Shown here: positions 1 to 8,734 of the stretch, one piece after another
Layout: each line of letters begins with the position of its first letter
Numbering within the stretch: the stretch's first letter is position 1
Origin: Hoyosella sp. YIM 151337
Lineage (GTDB): Bacteria > Actinomycetota > Actinomycetes > Mycobacteriales > Mycobacteriaceae
Assembly: GCF_026041215.1 (NCBI RefSeq)
Contig: NZ_JAPEIQ010000013.1
Coordinates: forward strand, 124,001-188,000
Length of the DNA: 64,000 nucleotides
Direction: 5' to 3'
Notes under the pieces: model-generated
Database searches by the model: none
What the model saw: only the letters and a program-made list of their open reading frames with translations
What the model was told of the DNA's origin: nothing
Made by a program: the position numbers and the translations under genes

Positions 1-698
1 GTAGTTTCCGTCTCAGCCGCGTCCTCCGCGGGCAAGCCAAAAACGTGCAGCCGGTAACCCATCACGGAGTCATCTCCGAGTCCCACGACGTCGTATGTCA
101 CCTCGTGCAAATCCCCACGTTCCGCGGGCCCGGACTTCACGACACGTGAAGGCGGCTCGTCTGACGCGTAGAACTCCGCGACCTGCAGCCCCAGCTCTTC
201 AATGGAGTCCGCACTGAAGCGGCCTTCGGCCTCGACGATCGCGCTCGTGGCGTCATCAGTCTGGCCGAGCTGGGTGAGGTTACGGGCGTTTACCCAGCCG
301 GTGCTTTCCCCAGAGTCCAGTTCGTACCAGGTTGAGTCGGGCAGCGACCAGTTGTTGCCGGTCGCGGTAAGAATCGCGGTCAGCGGATCGAGATCGCTGA
401 TTACTGAGGCCGTTTCCCCGGGCGTTTCGAGCAGTGCGATCGTACCGGGGTATTCCACCCCGACGATCGTCATGTCCGCACCTGCTTCGGGGCCGAATAG
501 GCTCGGTTCGCCTTCTAACGATTCGTCCTCGTCTGCCGGGTCCGCAGGTTCCTCGGTGGGGCTAACGGCCGTGGGCGGCACCGGCGGCACCGTGGTGTCG
601 TCCGGCGCAGGAGCGTCAGGCTGCGCACACCCCGCTAGGACGAGGAATCCCGCTGCAGCGGCTGCAATCACGAGTCGATGCTTCACACGCGAGTCCAT
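1..698 (-). CDS. Lipoprotein with SH3-like region, 3' end outside window
   Basis: The frame is open from an ATG at 698 down to base 1, so only the first 232 codons are visible and the stop lies outside the window. The N-terminus is Met-Asp-Ser-Arg, then a hydrophobic stretch ending in the lipobox LAGC (Cys24), so the product should be a diacylated lipoprotein on the outer face of the membrane. A Pro/Asp/Glu-rich linker (about residues 25-60) follows. Around residues 110-135 the pattern WYELDSG...GWVNARNL resembles a bacterial SH3 (SH3b) domain. It is divergent from the MFS gene at 797. Function is unknown; the lipoprotein call is firm, the SH3 call is by eye. Confidence 0.72.
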   Translation of the reverse strand, partial: MDSRVKHRLVIAAAAAGFLVLAGCAQPDAPAPDDTTVPPVPPTAVSPTEEPADPADEDESLEGEPSLFGPEAGADMTIVGVEYPGTIALLETPGETASVISDLDPLTAILTATGNNWSLPDSTWYELDSGESTGWVNARNLTQLGQTDDATSAIVEAEGRFSADSIEELGLQVAEFYASDEPPSRVVKSGPAERGDLHEVTYDVVGLGDDSVMGYRLHVFGLPAEDAAETET

Positions 699-796
699 GC
701 GCCCATGCTACGGCGCGCTGCCCGGTTTGCGCCGAACGTCTGCCGAGCTGTGACACTGCTGTCATCGCGCCGAGCGCGATTCGAGAGGATGACTGT

Positions 797-2299
797 ATGT
801 CAACGCCTGCAGGTGCCAGCCCTGCCGGACCGAATCGTGCTTCGCCCGCAGGGACGCGCACAGCCTCGGTGAGCCCGTGGGCTGGTTTGTGGGCACTCTG
901 CCTCGGGTTCTTTATGATCTTGATGGACACCACGATCGTCACCGTCGCGACCCCGACAATCATGCGCGAACTCGACACTGATATCGCGACCGCGGTCTGG
1001 GTCACCAGCGGTTACATGCTTGCGTTCGCGGTGCCACTGCTGATTACGGGCCGCCTCGGTGACCGGTTCGGCCCCAAACGCGTGTATCTCATTGGACTCG
1101 TCACATTCACCGCGGCATCGGTCGTATGCGGACTGTCCAGCACGATCGGGACACTGATTGCGGCCCGAGTCATCCAGGGCATCGGGGCGTCATTAATGTC
1201 CCCGCAAACGATGGCGGTCATCACCCGAACCTTTCCGCCGGAACGGCGCGGGACCGCAATGGGAATGTGGGGTGCCGTCGCGGGGGCGGCGACTCTAGCA
1301 GGGCCACTCCTCGGCGGACTGATTGTGGGGACGCTCGGCTGGGAGTGGATCTTTTTCGTCAACATCCCGCTCGGTTTGCTCGCTTTTGTGCTCGCATGGC
1401 GCCTTGTACCCAACCTGCCGCGCGCCGCGCGCAGTATCGACATGCTTTCGGTCGTACTGAGCGCGAGCGCTGTCTTCCTCATCGTGTTCGGCATCCAGGA
1501 GGGTGGAAAATACGATTGGGGCACCGTGACCGGCGTTGTGTCGATTCCCATGATGATTGCTGCGGGCACAGTGCTGTTCGTACTGTTCGTACTCCGGCAG
1601 GCGCTGACCTCGCGGGACCCCCTGCTGCCGTTATCAATTTTCCGCGACCGCAACTTCTCCCTGGCCGCGTTCGGCATCTTCACAATGGGTTTCGCCTCGG
1701 TGGGCATGTTCCTGCCCGTGATGCTGTACGCGCAGGAAGCGCTCGGCCTAAGCGCTGGGCAGGCCGCCGTGCTCCTCGTCCCTGTCGCCATCCTCGCGGG
1801 TGTACTCGCGCCATTGGCGGGGCGCTCCGTTGACCGCATTGACGCACGTGTGATCGCGGTTCCGTCGTTTTTCATCCTTGCGGCCTCGACGGTGTGGCTC
1901 GGTCTCATCATGCGCCCAGGGACACCGTTCTGGCTCCTAATGATCCCACTCGCGCTCATTGGCGCCGCTAACGCTGGCATCTGGTCCCCACTCTCAACGA
2001 CCGCGACCCGCGGTCTCGGCCACACCGTCGCCGGGGCCGGAGCTGGCGTGTACAACACCATGCGCCAGACCGGGGCCGTACTCGGCAGCGCGAGCATCGC
2101 AGCTCTTATGGCGGCCCGCAGCAGCACACTTGGCGTTCCTGTGACACCTGATGGCGCCACAGTGGTGACGGCGGATACTGCCGGAGCATTCAGCACCGCC
2201 ATGGGCCAGTCGCTTTTCCTCCCCGCCGCAGTTCTCCTGGGCGGCGCCATCGCTGTGACGTTCTTCCAGCCGCGCGTACCCGCACCCCCTCAGCGATGA
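797..2299 (+). CDS. DHA2-family MFS drug:H+ antiporter (EmrB/QacA type)
   Basis: 500 residues, the usual size of a 14-helix DHA2 exporter. A short cytoplasmic N-terminus is followed by TM1 with the DHA motif D1 (MDTTIVTVATPTI, residues 43-55), the loop 2-3 signature GRLGDRFGPKRV (85-96) and the antiporter motif C region GAVAGAATLAGPLLGG near 160-175. The ATG at 797 is preceded by GAGGATG at a fitting distance. The likely role is proton-driven export of amphipathic drugs or metabolites. It stands alone with no adjacent regulator, so the substrate cannot be read from context. Confidence 0.9.
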   Translation: MSTPAGASPAGPNRASPAGTRTASVSPWAGLWALCLGFFMILMDTTIVTVATPTIMRELDTDIATAVWVTSGYMLAFAVPLLITGRLGDRFGPKRVYLIGLVTFTAASVVCGLSSTIGTLIAARVIQGIGASLMSPQTMAVITRTFPPERRGTAMGMWGAVAGAATLAGPLLGGLIVGTLGWEWIFFVNIPLGLLAFVLAWRLVPNLPRAARSIDMLSVVLSASAVFLIVFGIQEGGKYDWGTVTGVVSIPMMIAAGTVLFVLFVLRQALTSRDPLLPLSIFRDRNFSLAAFGIFTMGFASVGMFLPVMLYAQEALGLSAGQAAVLLVPVAILAGVLAPLAGRSVDRIDARVIAVPSFFILAASTVWLGLIMRPGTPFWLLMIPLALIGAANAGIWSPLSTTATRGLGHTVAGAGAGVYNTMRQTGAVLGSASIAALMAARSSTLGVPVTPDGATVVTADTAGAFSTAMGQSLFLPAAVLLGGAIAVTFFQPRVPAPPQR

Positions 2300-2548
2300 C
2301 CACCGGGCAGCGCGAGCATTGACGGGTTTTCGTTACATCTGGGTCACGGGTGGCCCCATCCGGCACCAACAGCGCTGCTAGCTGCCTCAAAGGTGACTAG
2401 GGTCGGTGCCGATCAATTAGCCAGTTAACTACCAGCCAGACAACAACGGAGGCATACGGGTCAATCGCGACCAGGATCGCGGCGCGTGTAGGCGGAGAAT
2501 ACCGCGGCCAGAGGTTGTTTCGTATGCCACAAATGGAAGGACATCCAG

Positions 2549-3487
2549 GTGGCGCGCACGGACATCACGGCTAAAGGACTCACAAAGAAATCACGGCGCA
2601 CCGGATACGTCGCGGGAGCGGGGGCTCTCGCAATGGCCCTCAGCGGGTGCGCAACCGGTTCGCTCACCGTGGACGAACTCGCGGAGCAGGGCTCCATCAC
2701 CGTGGGATTCGCCGGTGAAGCGCCGTACAGCTTCGAAGAAGGCGGCCAACTCACCGGAGGGACCGTCGCGCTGCACCGTGAGATCTTCGGCAATCTGGGA
2801 ATCGGTGAGGTCGATGGCGTCCAGACCGAGTTCGGATCGCTGATCCCAGGCCTCAACGCCGGGCGCTTCGACGCCGTGAGCGCCGGCATGTCAATCCTGC
2901 CGGACCGCTGCGAACAAGCCGCGTTCAGCGAGCCCGAAATCGTCTACACCACAGCACTCATGGTGCCGGAAGGCAACCCGATGAACCTGTCCGACATGCA
3001 ATCGATCGCGGATGCCGGTGCCAGGATGGTGGCTCTCACCGGAGCGATCGAAGTCGACTATGCCAACGCACTCGGCATCGAGGTCACGCCTATCGGCAAC
3101 CCGGTCGACGGGATGGACGCCGTCATCGGGGGCCGCGCTGATGTCTTCGCCCTCACTGGTGTGTCACTGAACTGGATGGCCGAGAACCGGCCCGACGCTC
3201 CGGTGGAAGTCACGGATTCGTTCGTCGCGGAGATCAACGGCGTACCGCAGATTGGCGCTGGCGCGACAGTGTTCCGCCAGGATGACACCGAGTTGCTCGA
3301 TGCCTACAACGAGCAACTCGCCGAGATTAAATCGGACCCGCAGCGCTGGCTTGAGCTCATGGAGCCCTTCGGGTTCAGTATGAATGAATTCCCCGGCCCG
3401 GAACTCACAACCGAAATGCTGTGTGAGGGCGTACCCGGCGTCGGTGACGAAGAGGGCGGCGAAGACGACACCGGGAACGGTGCATGA
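2549..3487 (+). CDS. ehuB: Ectoine/hydroxyectoine ABC transporter substrate-binding lipoprotein EhuB
   Basis: 312 residues starting at GTG 2549, with AAGGA eight bases upstream. A basic N-terminus and hydrophobic core end in the lipobox LSGC (Cys34), so the protein is anchored outside the membrane. The mature part is a polar-amino-acid-type (SBP_bac_3) binding protein; EFGSLIPGLNAGRFD and the following GMSILPDRCEQAAFS match the EhuB subfamily. It is the first gene of ehuBCDA and its stop overlaps ehuC (ATGA). Role: capture of ectoine/hydroxyectoine for import as osmoprotectant or nutrient. The acidic Gly/Asp-rich tail is a local peculiarity. Specificity is inferred from family resemblance and operon structure. 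Confidence 0.86.
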   Translation: MARTDITAKGLTKKSRRTGYVAGAGALAMALSGCATGSLTVDELAEQGSITVGFAGEAPYSFEEGGQLTGGTVALHREIFGNLGIGEVDGVQTEFGSLIPGLNAGRFDAVSAGMSILPDRCEQAAFSEPEIVYTTALMVPEGNPMNLSDMQSIADAGARMVALTGAIEVDYANALGIEVTPIGNPVDGMDAVIGGRADVFALTGVSLNWMAENRPDAPVEVTDSFVAEINGVPQIGAGATVFRQDDTELLDAYNEQLAEIKSDPQRWLELMEPFGFSMNEFPGPELTTEMLCEGVPGVGDEEGGEDDTGNGA

Positions 3488-4218
3488 GCAACTTCGACGC
3501 CTTAAGAGCAGCGCTCCCCCGAATCATTGACGGCATCGTCGTGACGGTGCAACTCACCATCGGTGGAGCGCTGCTCGCGCTGGTCGTCGCGATTGCCTTC
3601 GGACTCGCCGCTCGCGTGCACAATCCGCTTGTGCGCGGCGGCGCGCGCGCCTTCATTGAACTCTTCCGGGGCACGTCACTGCTGGTGCAGGCTTTTTGGC
3701 TGTTCTTCGTGCTGCCTGCTTTCGGCGTCCGCCTCGAACCGATCGTCGTGGGCATCCTCGCACTGGGCCTCAATTACGGCGCCTACGGAGCCGAAGTTGT
3801 GCGCGGATCGATCAACGCCGTGCCCAAGGTTCAGTGGGAGGCCGCTATCGCGATGAACTTCAGCCCAGCGCAGCGAATGCGCCGGGTGATTTTCCCGCAA
3901 GCGTGGGTACTGATGATCCCCGCCCTGACGAACCTTCTTATCCATTTGCTCAAGGGAACGGCGATCGTCACGGCTATCACGCTGCAGGATCTCACATTCC
4001 AGATCAACCGATTGCGTGAGACTACAGGTGATACCTTTTTTGCCTTCGGGATCGCGCTCGTCATCTATTTCGTCCTCGCGTACATCCTCACGCTGGTGAT
4101 GCAGCTCGTGGAGGCGCGCGCGAAGCACCGGCTTGGCCGCGGCCCCTCGATGCGAGAGATCTTCAGACTCAAACCAGACGTTGATTCAGCGGTTGTCGCC
4201 GGAACGGGAAGGGGGTAA
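3484..4218 (+). CDS. ehuC: Ectoine/hydroxyectoine ABC transporter permease EhuC
   Basis: 244-residue HisM/GlnP-type permease with about five hydrophobic helices. The ATPase-coupling EAA loop is visible as EVVRGSINAVPKVQWEAA followed by FSPAQRMRRVIFPQAW (about residues 103-140). Its ATG overlaps the ehuB stop by 4 nt, which implies translational coupling. It forms the heterodimeric channel with EhuD. Some related permeases are annotated only as polar amino-acid transporters, so the ectoine assignment depends on ehuB next door. Confidence 0.85.
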   Translation: MSNFDALRAALPRIIDGIVVTVQLTIGGALLALVVAIAFGLAARVHNPLVRGGARAFIELFRGTSLLVQAFWLFFVLPAFGVRLEPIVVGILALGLNYGAYGAEVVRGSINAVPKVQWEAAIAMNFSPAQRMRRVIFPQAWVLMIPALTNLLIHLLKGTAIVTAITLQDLTFQINRLRETTGDTFFAFGIALVIYFVLAYILTLVMQLVEARAKHRLGRGPSMREIFRLKPDVDSAVVAGTGRG

Positions 4219-4221
4219 ACC

Positions 4222-4869
4222 ATGTGGAGCTGGCAACACGCATGGGACTCGCTGCCTGTCCTGCTCGAAGGTTTCCGCATTACCCTGCTCGCGACCGTGC
4301 TTGGCTTCGCCATCGCCGCGGCCCTGGGCCTGATCGTCGCCGTGCTGAGAATCGCGCTGCCGCGATGGCTCAGCTGGCCGTTGTACGCGGTGATGGAGTT
4401 CATCCGGCTCACGCCGCTGGTGGTGCAGCTGCTTTTCGTCTTCTACGCGGTGCCGCCCAATGTCACCGGACTGCAAGTCGGCATCATTGTGCTCGGCGTC
4501 CATTATTCGGCGTACATGGCCGAGGTGTACCGCGCCGGCATTGAGGACGTGCCGAAGGGCCAGTGGGAGGCCGCCCGCGCGCTGTCGCTCCCTCCGGCGC
4601 GAACGTGGCGCGCGATCATCCTTCCCCAAGCCATCCGGAAGATCATTCCGTCCCTCGGTAACTATGCCGTGTCCATGTTCAAGGACACGCCATTCCTGTT
4701 CTTCATCTTCGTCGCAGAAATGGTGACGCGCGCGCAGCAATACGGCGGCCAGACCTTCCGCTACACCGAACCCATCACCATTGCGGGTGTCATCTTCCTG
4801 ATCGCAAGCCTGGTAACCGCCTACTTCATCCGCAGACTGGAGAATCGTTATGCCACACAGCCAGCCTGA
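4222..4869 (+). CDS. ehuD: Ectoine/hydroxyectoine ABC transporter permease EhuD
   Basis: 215 residues, second permease of the system, with the EAA loop EVYRAGIEDVPKGQWEAA (about residues 99-116) and several hydrophobic helices. It starts 3 nt after the ehuC stop, preceded by GGAAGGGGG. Its 3' end overlaps the ehuA start by 20 nt, so the four genes are tightly coupled. With EhuC it builds the membrane channel for imported ectoines. Confidence 0.85.
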   Translation: MWSWQHAWDSLPVLLEGFRITLLATVLGFAIAAALGLIVAVLRIALPRWLSWPLYAVMEFIRLTPLVVQLLFVFYAVPPNVTGLQVGIIVLGVHYSAYMAEVYRAGIEDVPKGQWEAARALSLPPARTWRAIILPQAIRKIIPSLGNYAVSMFKDTPFLFFIFVAEMVTRAQQYGGQTFRYTEPITIAGVIFLIASLVTAYFIRRLENRYATQPA

Positions 4870-5641
4870 CGAGCGCCCCATGATCCGCTTCGAGGACGTG
4901 GTGAAGCAGTTCGGGGACAATGTCGTTCTCGACCACCTGAACTTCACAGTCGACCGCGGCGAGAAGGTCACGCTCATCGGCCCCAGTGGGTCGGGCAAGA
5001 CAACCATTCTGCGGCTGCTCATGACGCTGGAAAAAATCAATGAAGGTGTTATCTGGGTCAACGACGAGCCGTTCTCGCATGAGCATAAGAAGGGTGAACT
5101 CGTCCCTGCGAGTGAGAAGTATCTGCGCCAGGCCCGCCGTCGAATCGGAATGGTTTTTCAGCATTTCAATCTGTTTCCGAACATGACCGTGATCGAGAAC
5201 CTCACTGAAGCGCCTGTGCACGTGCTGGGGCGGAGCAAGTCGGAGGCAGTCGAGCGCGGTCGCACATTGCTCGAGATGGTGGGTCTCGCGGAGAAGGAGA
5301 ACGCGCACCCGTCACAGCTTTCGGGCGGTCAGCAGCAGCGTGTCGCGATCGCACGAGCACTCGCGATGGATCCCGACATTCTTTTGCTCGACGAGGTGAC
5401 GTCTGCGCTCGACCCTGAATTGGTGGTCGGCGTGCTGAACGTGCTGCGCGAGATCGCACACCACACGAACATCACCATGCTCATCGTGACCCACGAGATG
5501 CAGTTCGCCCGGGATGTGTCAGATCGGATTCTCATGTTCGATAAGGGGAAGATCATCGAAGAGGGCAGCCCCGAGCAGATCTTCACCAACCCCCACAACG
5601 CGCGCACGAAGTCATTTCTGCAAGCGGTGATCAGTCACTGA
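4850..5641 (+). CDS. ehuA: Ectoine/hydroxyectoine ABC transporter ATP-binding protein EhuA
   Basis: 263-residue ABC ATPase. Walker A GPSGSGKTT lies at residues 44-52, the signature LSGGQQQR and the Walker B LLLDE with D-loop SALDPE follow, and the switch His is in IVTHEM. The ATG at 4850 lies inside the end of ehuD; an internal ATG at 4880 would remove the first ten residues and leave the whole domain, so the exact start is open. It energises EhuCD import. It is the last gene of the operon, and no strong T-tailed terminator follows it. Confidence 0.87.
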   Translation: MPHSQPDERPMIRFEDVVKQFGDNVVLDHLNFTVDRGEKVTLIGPSGSGKTTILRLLMTLEKINEGVIWVNDEPFSHEHKKGELVPASEKYLRQARRRIGMVFQHFNLFPNMTVIENLTEAPVHVLGRSKSEAVERGRTLLEMVGLAEKENAHPSQLSGGQQQRVAIARALAMDPDILLLDEVTSALDPELVVGVLNVLREIAHHTNITMLIVTHEMQFARDVSDRILMFDKGKIIEEGSPEQIFTNPHNARTKSFLQAVISH

Positions 5642-5701
5642 TCTGCTGGCACCGGTGAGTGCGGAAATACGCTGGCAGGACGGTCCGCCTGGTGTTAAAT
5701 T

Positions 5702-5730
5702 CGATTCTGGCCTCGAGGCCGAAAGAATCG
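5702..5730 (+). promoter_or_regulatory. Hairpin in the rsgA leader, next to a strong RBS
   Basis: CGATTCT (5702-5708) pairs with AGAATCG (5724-5730), enclosing the perfect palindrome GGCCTCGAGGCC (5709-5720). The GGAGGTG ribosome-binding sequence starts at the base of this stem (5730-5736). As RNA the stem could govern access to that RBS. It lacks the U-tract of an intrinsic terminator, though it also lies downstream of ehuA. Confidence 0.4.
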
Positions 5731-5741
5731 GAGGTGAATTG

Positions 5742-5810
5742 ATGGTTGCGGTGAAGATCGCTGTCGTTCGCAGCGCCCGGATCATCCTCACATCCCGGGC
5801 CCCGGTCTAA
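5742..5810 (+). CDS. 22-codon upstream micro-ORF, possible leader peptide
   Basis: ATG at 5742 follows GGAGGTG by six bases, the best ribosome-binding site in this 274-bp gap. It encodes 22 residues (MVAVKIAVVRSARIILTSRA plus Pro-Val) with GC-rich third positions. Directly after its TAA, a second frame (about 5814-5963) shows coding-like third-position bias and runs into rsgA. This may be a leader peptide or a frameshifted remnant of a small gene. No homologue is recognised. Confidence 0.3.
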   Translation: MVAVKIAVVRSARIILTSRAPV

Positions 5811-5833
5811 ACCCGGTACTGGCCGACCTCATT

Positions 5834-5857
5834 CGCCACGAGCTATCGCTCGTGGCG
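5834..5857 (+). promoter_or_regulatory. 9-bp perfect hairpin upstream of rsgA
   Basis: CGCCACGAG (5834-5842), loop CTATCG, CTCGTGGCG (5849-5857). No T-run follows on either side, so it is not a classical terminator. It sits 58 bp before the rsgA start, after the micro-ORF, where an attenuator or regulatory stem would be expected. Confidence 0.35.
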
Positions 5858-5915
5858 GGAATGCAGCTGGTGTACTCGGTGTTCGAGCGGGGCTCCCTCA
5901 CCAAAGGCTCTCACC

Positions 5916-7004
5916 GTGCATTCACCTCACACTTCTTCGCCGTCTTCGCCACGCCTCTCTGAGCTCGGCTGGGATGAGCAGTTTGCGGCGCTGTTCGCCC
6001 CATACGCCGCCGCCGGATTGATACCGGCCCGAATCGTGCGCGTCGACCGCGGACGCTGTGACACCCTCACCGAATTCGGTCTCGTGCGCGCCAATAGCAG
6101 CGCGATGAACACTGTCGACCGCGAGCACGTCGTGTGCACCGGTGACTGGGCCGCGCTGCACCTCGGTGCACCACCGCAGTTAGCGGCGCTGCTTCCCCGG
6201 CGCACTTTAATTACGCGCGCTTCGTCCGATCGAACCTCGCATCAACAGGTACTAGCGGCAAATGTCGACACCGTACTGATCGTGGTGTCGCTGGCGGCGC
6301 CCGTGAGGGCAGGCCGGATCGAGCGCTTGCTGGCATTGGCCTACGACAGTGGTGCCCGACCGGTCGTCGTGTTGACCAAAGCCGACCTGGCAGAACATCC
6401 CGGTGTGGGCGAGGCGGCAGTCTCAGCCGTCGCGCACCACGTAGACATCCTCACCACCAGTGTGACGACCGGCGCGGGGCTCGAGCGGCTGGCCGCAGTT
6501 GTAACGGGGACCGCGGTGCTGCTTGGTCCGTCCGGTGTCGGAAAATCGAGCCTGGCCAACGCCCTGCTGGGGCGAGAGCACCTCAACACCAGTGAGGTTC
6601 GCGCTGTCGACGGCAAGGGCCGCCACACCACCGTGCATCGCGAACTGCTGGTGTTACCTGGTGGGGGCGTGCTTATCGACACCCCCGGCCTGCGCGGCAT
6701 CGGTGTACACGCAGTCGAGGAGGGCATCGCGCAGGTTTACGCCGACATTGAGGCTTATGCGCACGACTGCAAGTTCAGGGACTGTGAACACCGCGGCGAA
6801 CCCGGCTGCGCCGTGCAAGGAGCGATCACAGCGGGCGAACTGGAACCAGCGCGGCTCGACCGATACCGCAAACTGCAGCGCGAAAGCGAATGGGCCGCCA
6901 GTCGCGGTGACGCCCGACAGGCAAACAAACGCCGCAAGTCGGATAAGGCTATCGCGCGGGAGCAGCGTGCGAGCTACCGGTTCCGCGAACGCCAGCAACA
7001 CTGA
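5916..7004 (+). CDS. rsgA: Ribosome small-subunit-dependent GTPase A (RsgA/YjeQ)
   Basis: 362 residues, GTG start at 5916. An N-terminal OB-fold-like segment (about 30-95) precedes a circularly permuted GTPase domain: G4 LTKAD comes before G1 GPSGVGKSS and G3 DTPG. The C-terminal zinc finger has the spacing Cys-x5-Cys-x-His-x5-Cys (CKFRDCEHRGEPGC). The tail is basic. RsgA acts in late 30S subunit assembly, and GTP hydrolysis releases it. It is unrelated to the neighbouring transport genes. Its upstream region carries two hairpins and a micro-ORF, which suggests post-transcriptional control. Confidence 0.92.
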   Translation: MHSPHTSSPSSPRLSELGWDEQFAALFAPYAAAGLIPARIVRVDRGRCDTLTEFGLVRANSSAMNTVDREHVVCTGDWAALHLGAPPQLAALLPRRTLITRASSDRTSHQQVLAANVDTVLIVVSLAAPVRAGRIERLLALAYDSGARPVVVLTKADLAEHPGVGEAAVSAVAHHVDILTTSVTTGAGLERLAAVVTGTAVLLGPSGVGKSSLANALLGREHLNTSEVRAVDGKGRHTTVHRELLVLPGGGVLIDTPGLRGIGVHAVEEGIAQVYADIEAYAHDCKFRDCEHRGEPGCAVQGAITAGELEPARLDRYRKLQRESEWAASRGDARQANKRRKSDKAIAREQRASYRFRERQQH

Positions 7005-7057
7005 TACTGCAAGCGGCTCACTCGGCCGCCATCATCACAGTCAAAGGAAGCATCTCC

Positions 7058-7573
7058 ATGCGCACTCGTAGCAATTGGACTACACGAGCCGAAACCAGCT
7101 CTGATATCGCCACGATCCGTGAGATCAACCTCGCCGCGTTCGATACCGCTGAAGAGGCGGACCTTGTGGACACACTGCGCCAGAGCCCAGCCTGGATCCA
7201 CGGACTGTCTCGTGTCGCTGTCAGCGACACCGGCGTACTCGTGGGGCACGCGCTGCTCACCCGGGCCCACATCGGCGCTGTCCCGGCACTATGCCTGGCG
7301 CCCTGCGCCGTGCTGCCGCAGTACCAGAAGACCGGGGCCGGATCAGCCGCGATCCGCGGGGCCCTCGACGCCGCTAGGGCGATGGGTGAGCACGTCGTCA
7401 CCGTACTGGGACACCCTGGCTACTATCCGCGGTTTGGGTTCACACGTGCCAGCATTCACGGAATCACTATGAAGCTTCCGGTGCCCGATGAGGCACTCAT
7501 GGTCCTGAGCCTGGACGACGAACCTCTGCCCAGTGGCGTCATCCAGTACGCGGCGGCGTTCGGCGACATCTGA
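7058..7573 (+). CDS. GNAT N-acetyltransferase (YhbS-like)
   Basis: 171 residues. The ATG at 7058 follows AAAGGAAG at a good distance. The acetyl-CoA region is APCAVLPQYQKTGAGSAAI (about residues 86-104), a YhbS-type version of the Q/R-x-x-G-x-G/A loop. The GHPGYYPRFGF stretch near 119-129 is typical of this subgroup. The substrate is unknown. It lies 53 bp after rsgA and may share its transcript. Confidence 0.85.
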   Translation: MRTRSNWTTRAETSSDIATIREINLAAFDTAEEADLVDTLRQSPAWIHGLSRVAVSDTGVLVGHALLTRAHIGAVPALCLAPCAVLPQYQKTGAGSAAIRGALDAARAMGEHVVTVLGHPGYYPRFGFTRASIHGITMKLPVPDEALMVLSLDDEPLPSGVIQYAAAFGDI

Positions 7574-7681
7574 GTAACGCCCACAACCTTCGCTACTTTG
7601 TGACCTTGAACGGCAACATACTCGTACGATCTCGGGCATCGTTGTTAACCGTCTTTAGTGGCCCACTATGGAGGAACACGC

Positions 7682-8686
7682 GTGAACGAGTCTCAACGGG
7701 CAGAAGCATTGCCAACGCAGGTGCCACGCGCCCTGATCATCCTTTGCGCCCTGTTCCTCCTTATTCTTTCGGTTCTTGCGGTGGCCCCGGCGGGCGCCCA
7801 GACCGGCCCGCGGGTCGACCGCATTGACCGCATCAGTGACCGCTTCGCGATTGTGCATGTTTACTCGCCGTCAATGAATCGCGTAATACCCAACGAGGTT
7901 TACCTGCCGGAGAACCAGGGCGCCCCAAGCCCCACGCTCTATCTGCTCAACGGCGTTGATGGAGGGCAGGAGGGCAAGAGCTGGTTCCAGAGCACCCGCC
8001 TCCGCGACTTCTTTCACAACAAGCACGTTAAGGTCGTCAGTCCTGTCGGCGGGCGGTACAGCATGTACACGGACTGGCGGCTTCCTGACCCCATACTCGG
8101 AGTCAACAAATGGCAGACCTACATGACCGCCGAGCTGCCAATCGCTATTGACAACGCATTCCCCTCCACAGGTCGCAACGCGGTCGGCGGCCTTTCCCTC
8201 AGCGCAGCGTCCGCACTCAATCTCGCGATTCAGGCGCCCCACCGCTACCAGGCCGTCGCGTCATACAGCGGCTGCGCCCGGACAAGCTCGCCGGAAGGAA
8301 TCGCGGCGAACGCAGCTGTGGTCGCGTTCGGCGGCGGAAATGTGGTCAATGCCTTCGGCGCGCCCGGTGACCCCGCATGGGTCGCCAATGATCCGTTTGT
8401 CAACGCCGAGCGGCTGCGCGGCAAGGCAATTTACCTCGCAGCGGCGAGCGGAATTCCCGGCCCGGCCGATGGCGTCACCGGACTCGCGGTAATCGGGCAA
8501 ACACTGGGGCCAGGCGCCGTCGAGTTCGCAACAAACCTCTGTTCGCTGGCGTTCAAAGCACGACTCGATTCGCTGAGCATCCCGGCCACACTGGCACACC
8601 AAGCGAACGGCGCGCACACGTGGGGGTTGTTCGAGCAGCAAATGCGTGACTCGTGGCGCGTCATCGGGCCCGCAATCGGTGCCTGA
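7682..8686 (+). CDS. Secreted antigen-85-like mycolyltransferase/esterase
   Basis: 334 residues from GTG 7682, chosen because GGAGG lies eight bases upstream; an in-frame ATG at 7658 has no such site. A Sec signal peptide (hydrophobic 17-36) should be cut after PAGAQ (residue 40). The mature protein is an esterase-D/antigen-85 alpha/beta hydrolase: PVGGRYSMYTDW, then GGLSLSAAS with the nucleophile Ser172, and a C-terminal NGAHTW carrying the catalytic His. It should act outside the membrane, moving mycolates between trehalose and arabinogalactan. It is monocistronic here and is the strongest sign of a mycolate-bearing host. Confidence 0.84.
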   Translation: MNESQRAEALPTQVPRALIILCALFLLILSVLAVAPAGAQTGPRVDRIDRISDRFAIVHVYSPSMNRVIPNEVYLPENQGAPSPTLYLLNGVDGGQEGKSWFQSTRLRDFFHNKHVKVVSPVGGRYSMYTDWRLPDPILGVNKWQTYMTAELPIAIDNAFPSTGRNAVGGLSLSAASALNLAIQAPHRYQAVASYSGCARTSSPEGIAANAAVVAFGGGNVVNAFGAPGDPAWVANDPFVNAERLRGKAIYLAAASGIPGPADGVTGLAVIGQTLGPGAVEFATNLCSLAFKARLDSLSIPATLAHQANGAHTWGLFEQQMRDSWRVIGPAIGA

Positions 8687-8734
8687 CGCTGAGCGCCTGA
8701 CTCTGCGAACGGCAATTCCGGCTAACGTTGCGTC

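Noticed and set aside
1012-2250. Long open frame (412 codons) on the minus strand
   Set aside because: It lies fully inside the MFS exporter gene, has no recognisable domain and has a Pro/Ser/Thr/Arg composition typical of an antisense frame in GC-rich coding DNA.
4186-5061. 291-codon minus-strand frame opposite ehuD/ehuA
   Set aside because: The plus-strand ABC genes have intact motifs and overlapping starts; the minus frame is low-complexity.
5629-5643. GATCAGTCACTGATC palindrome at the end of ehuA
   Set aside because: The one-base centre cannot form a hairpin and it is mostly coding; I see no reason to call an operator.
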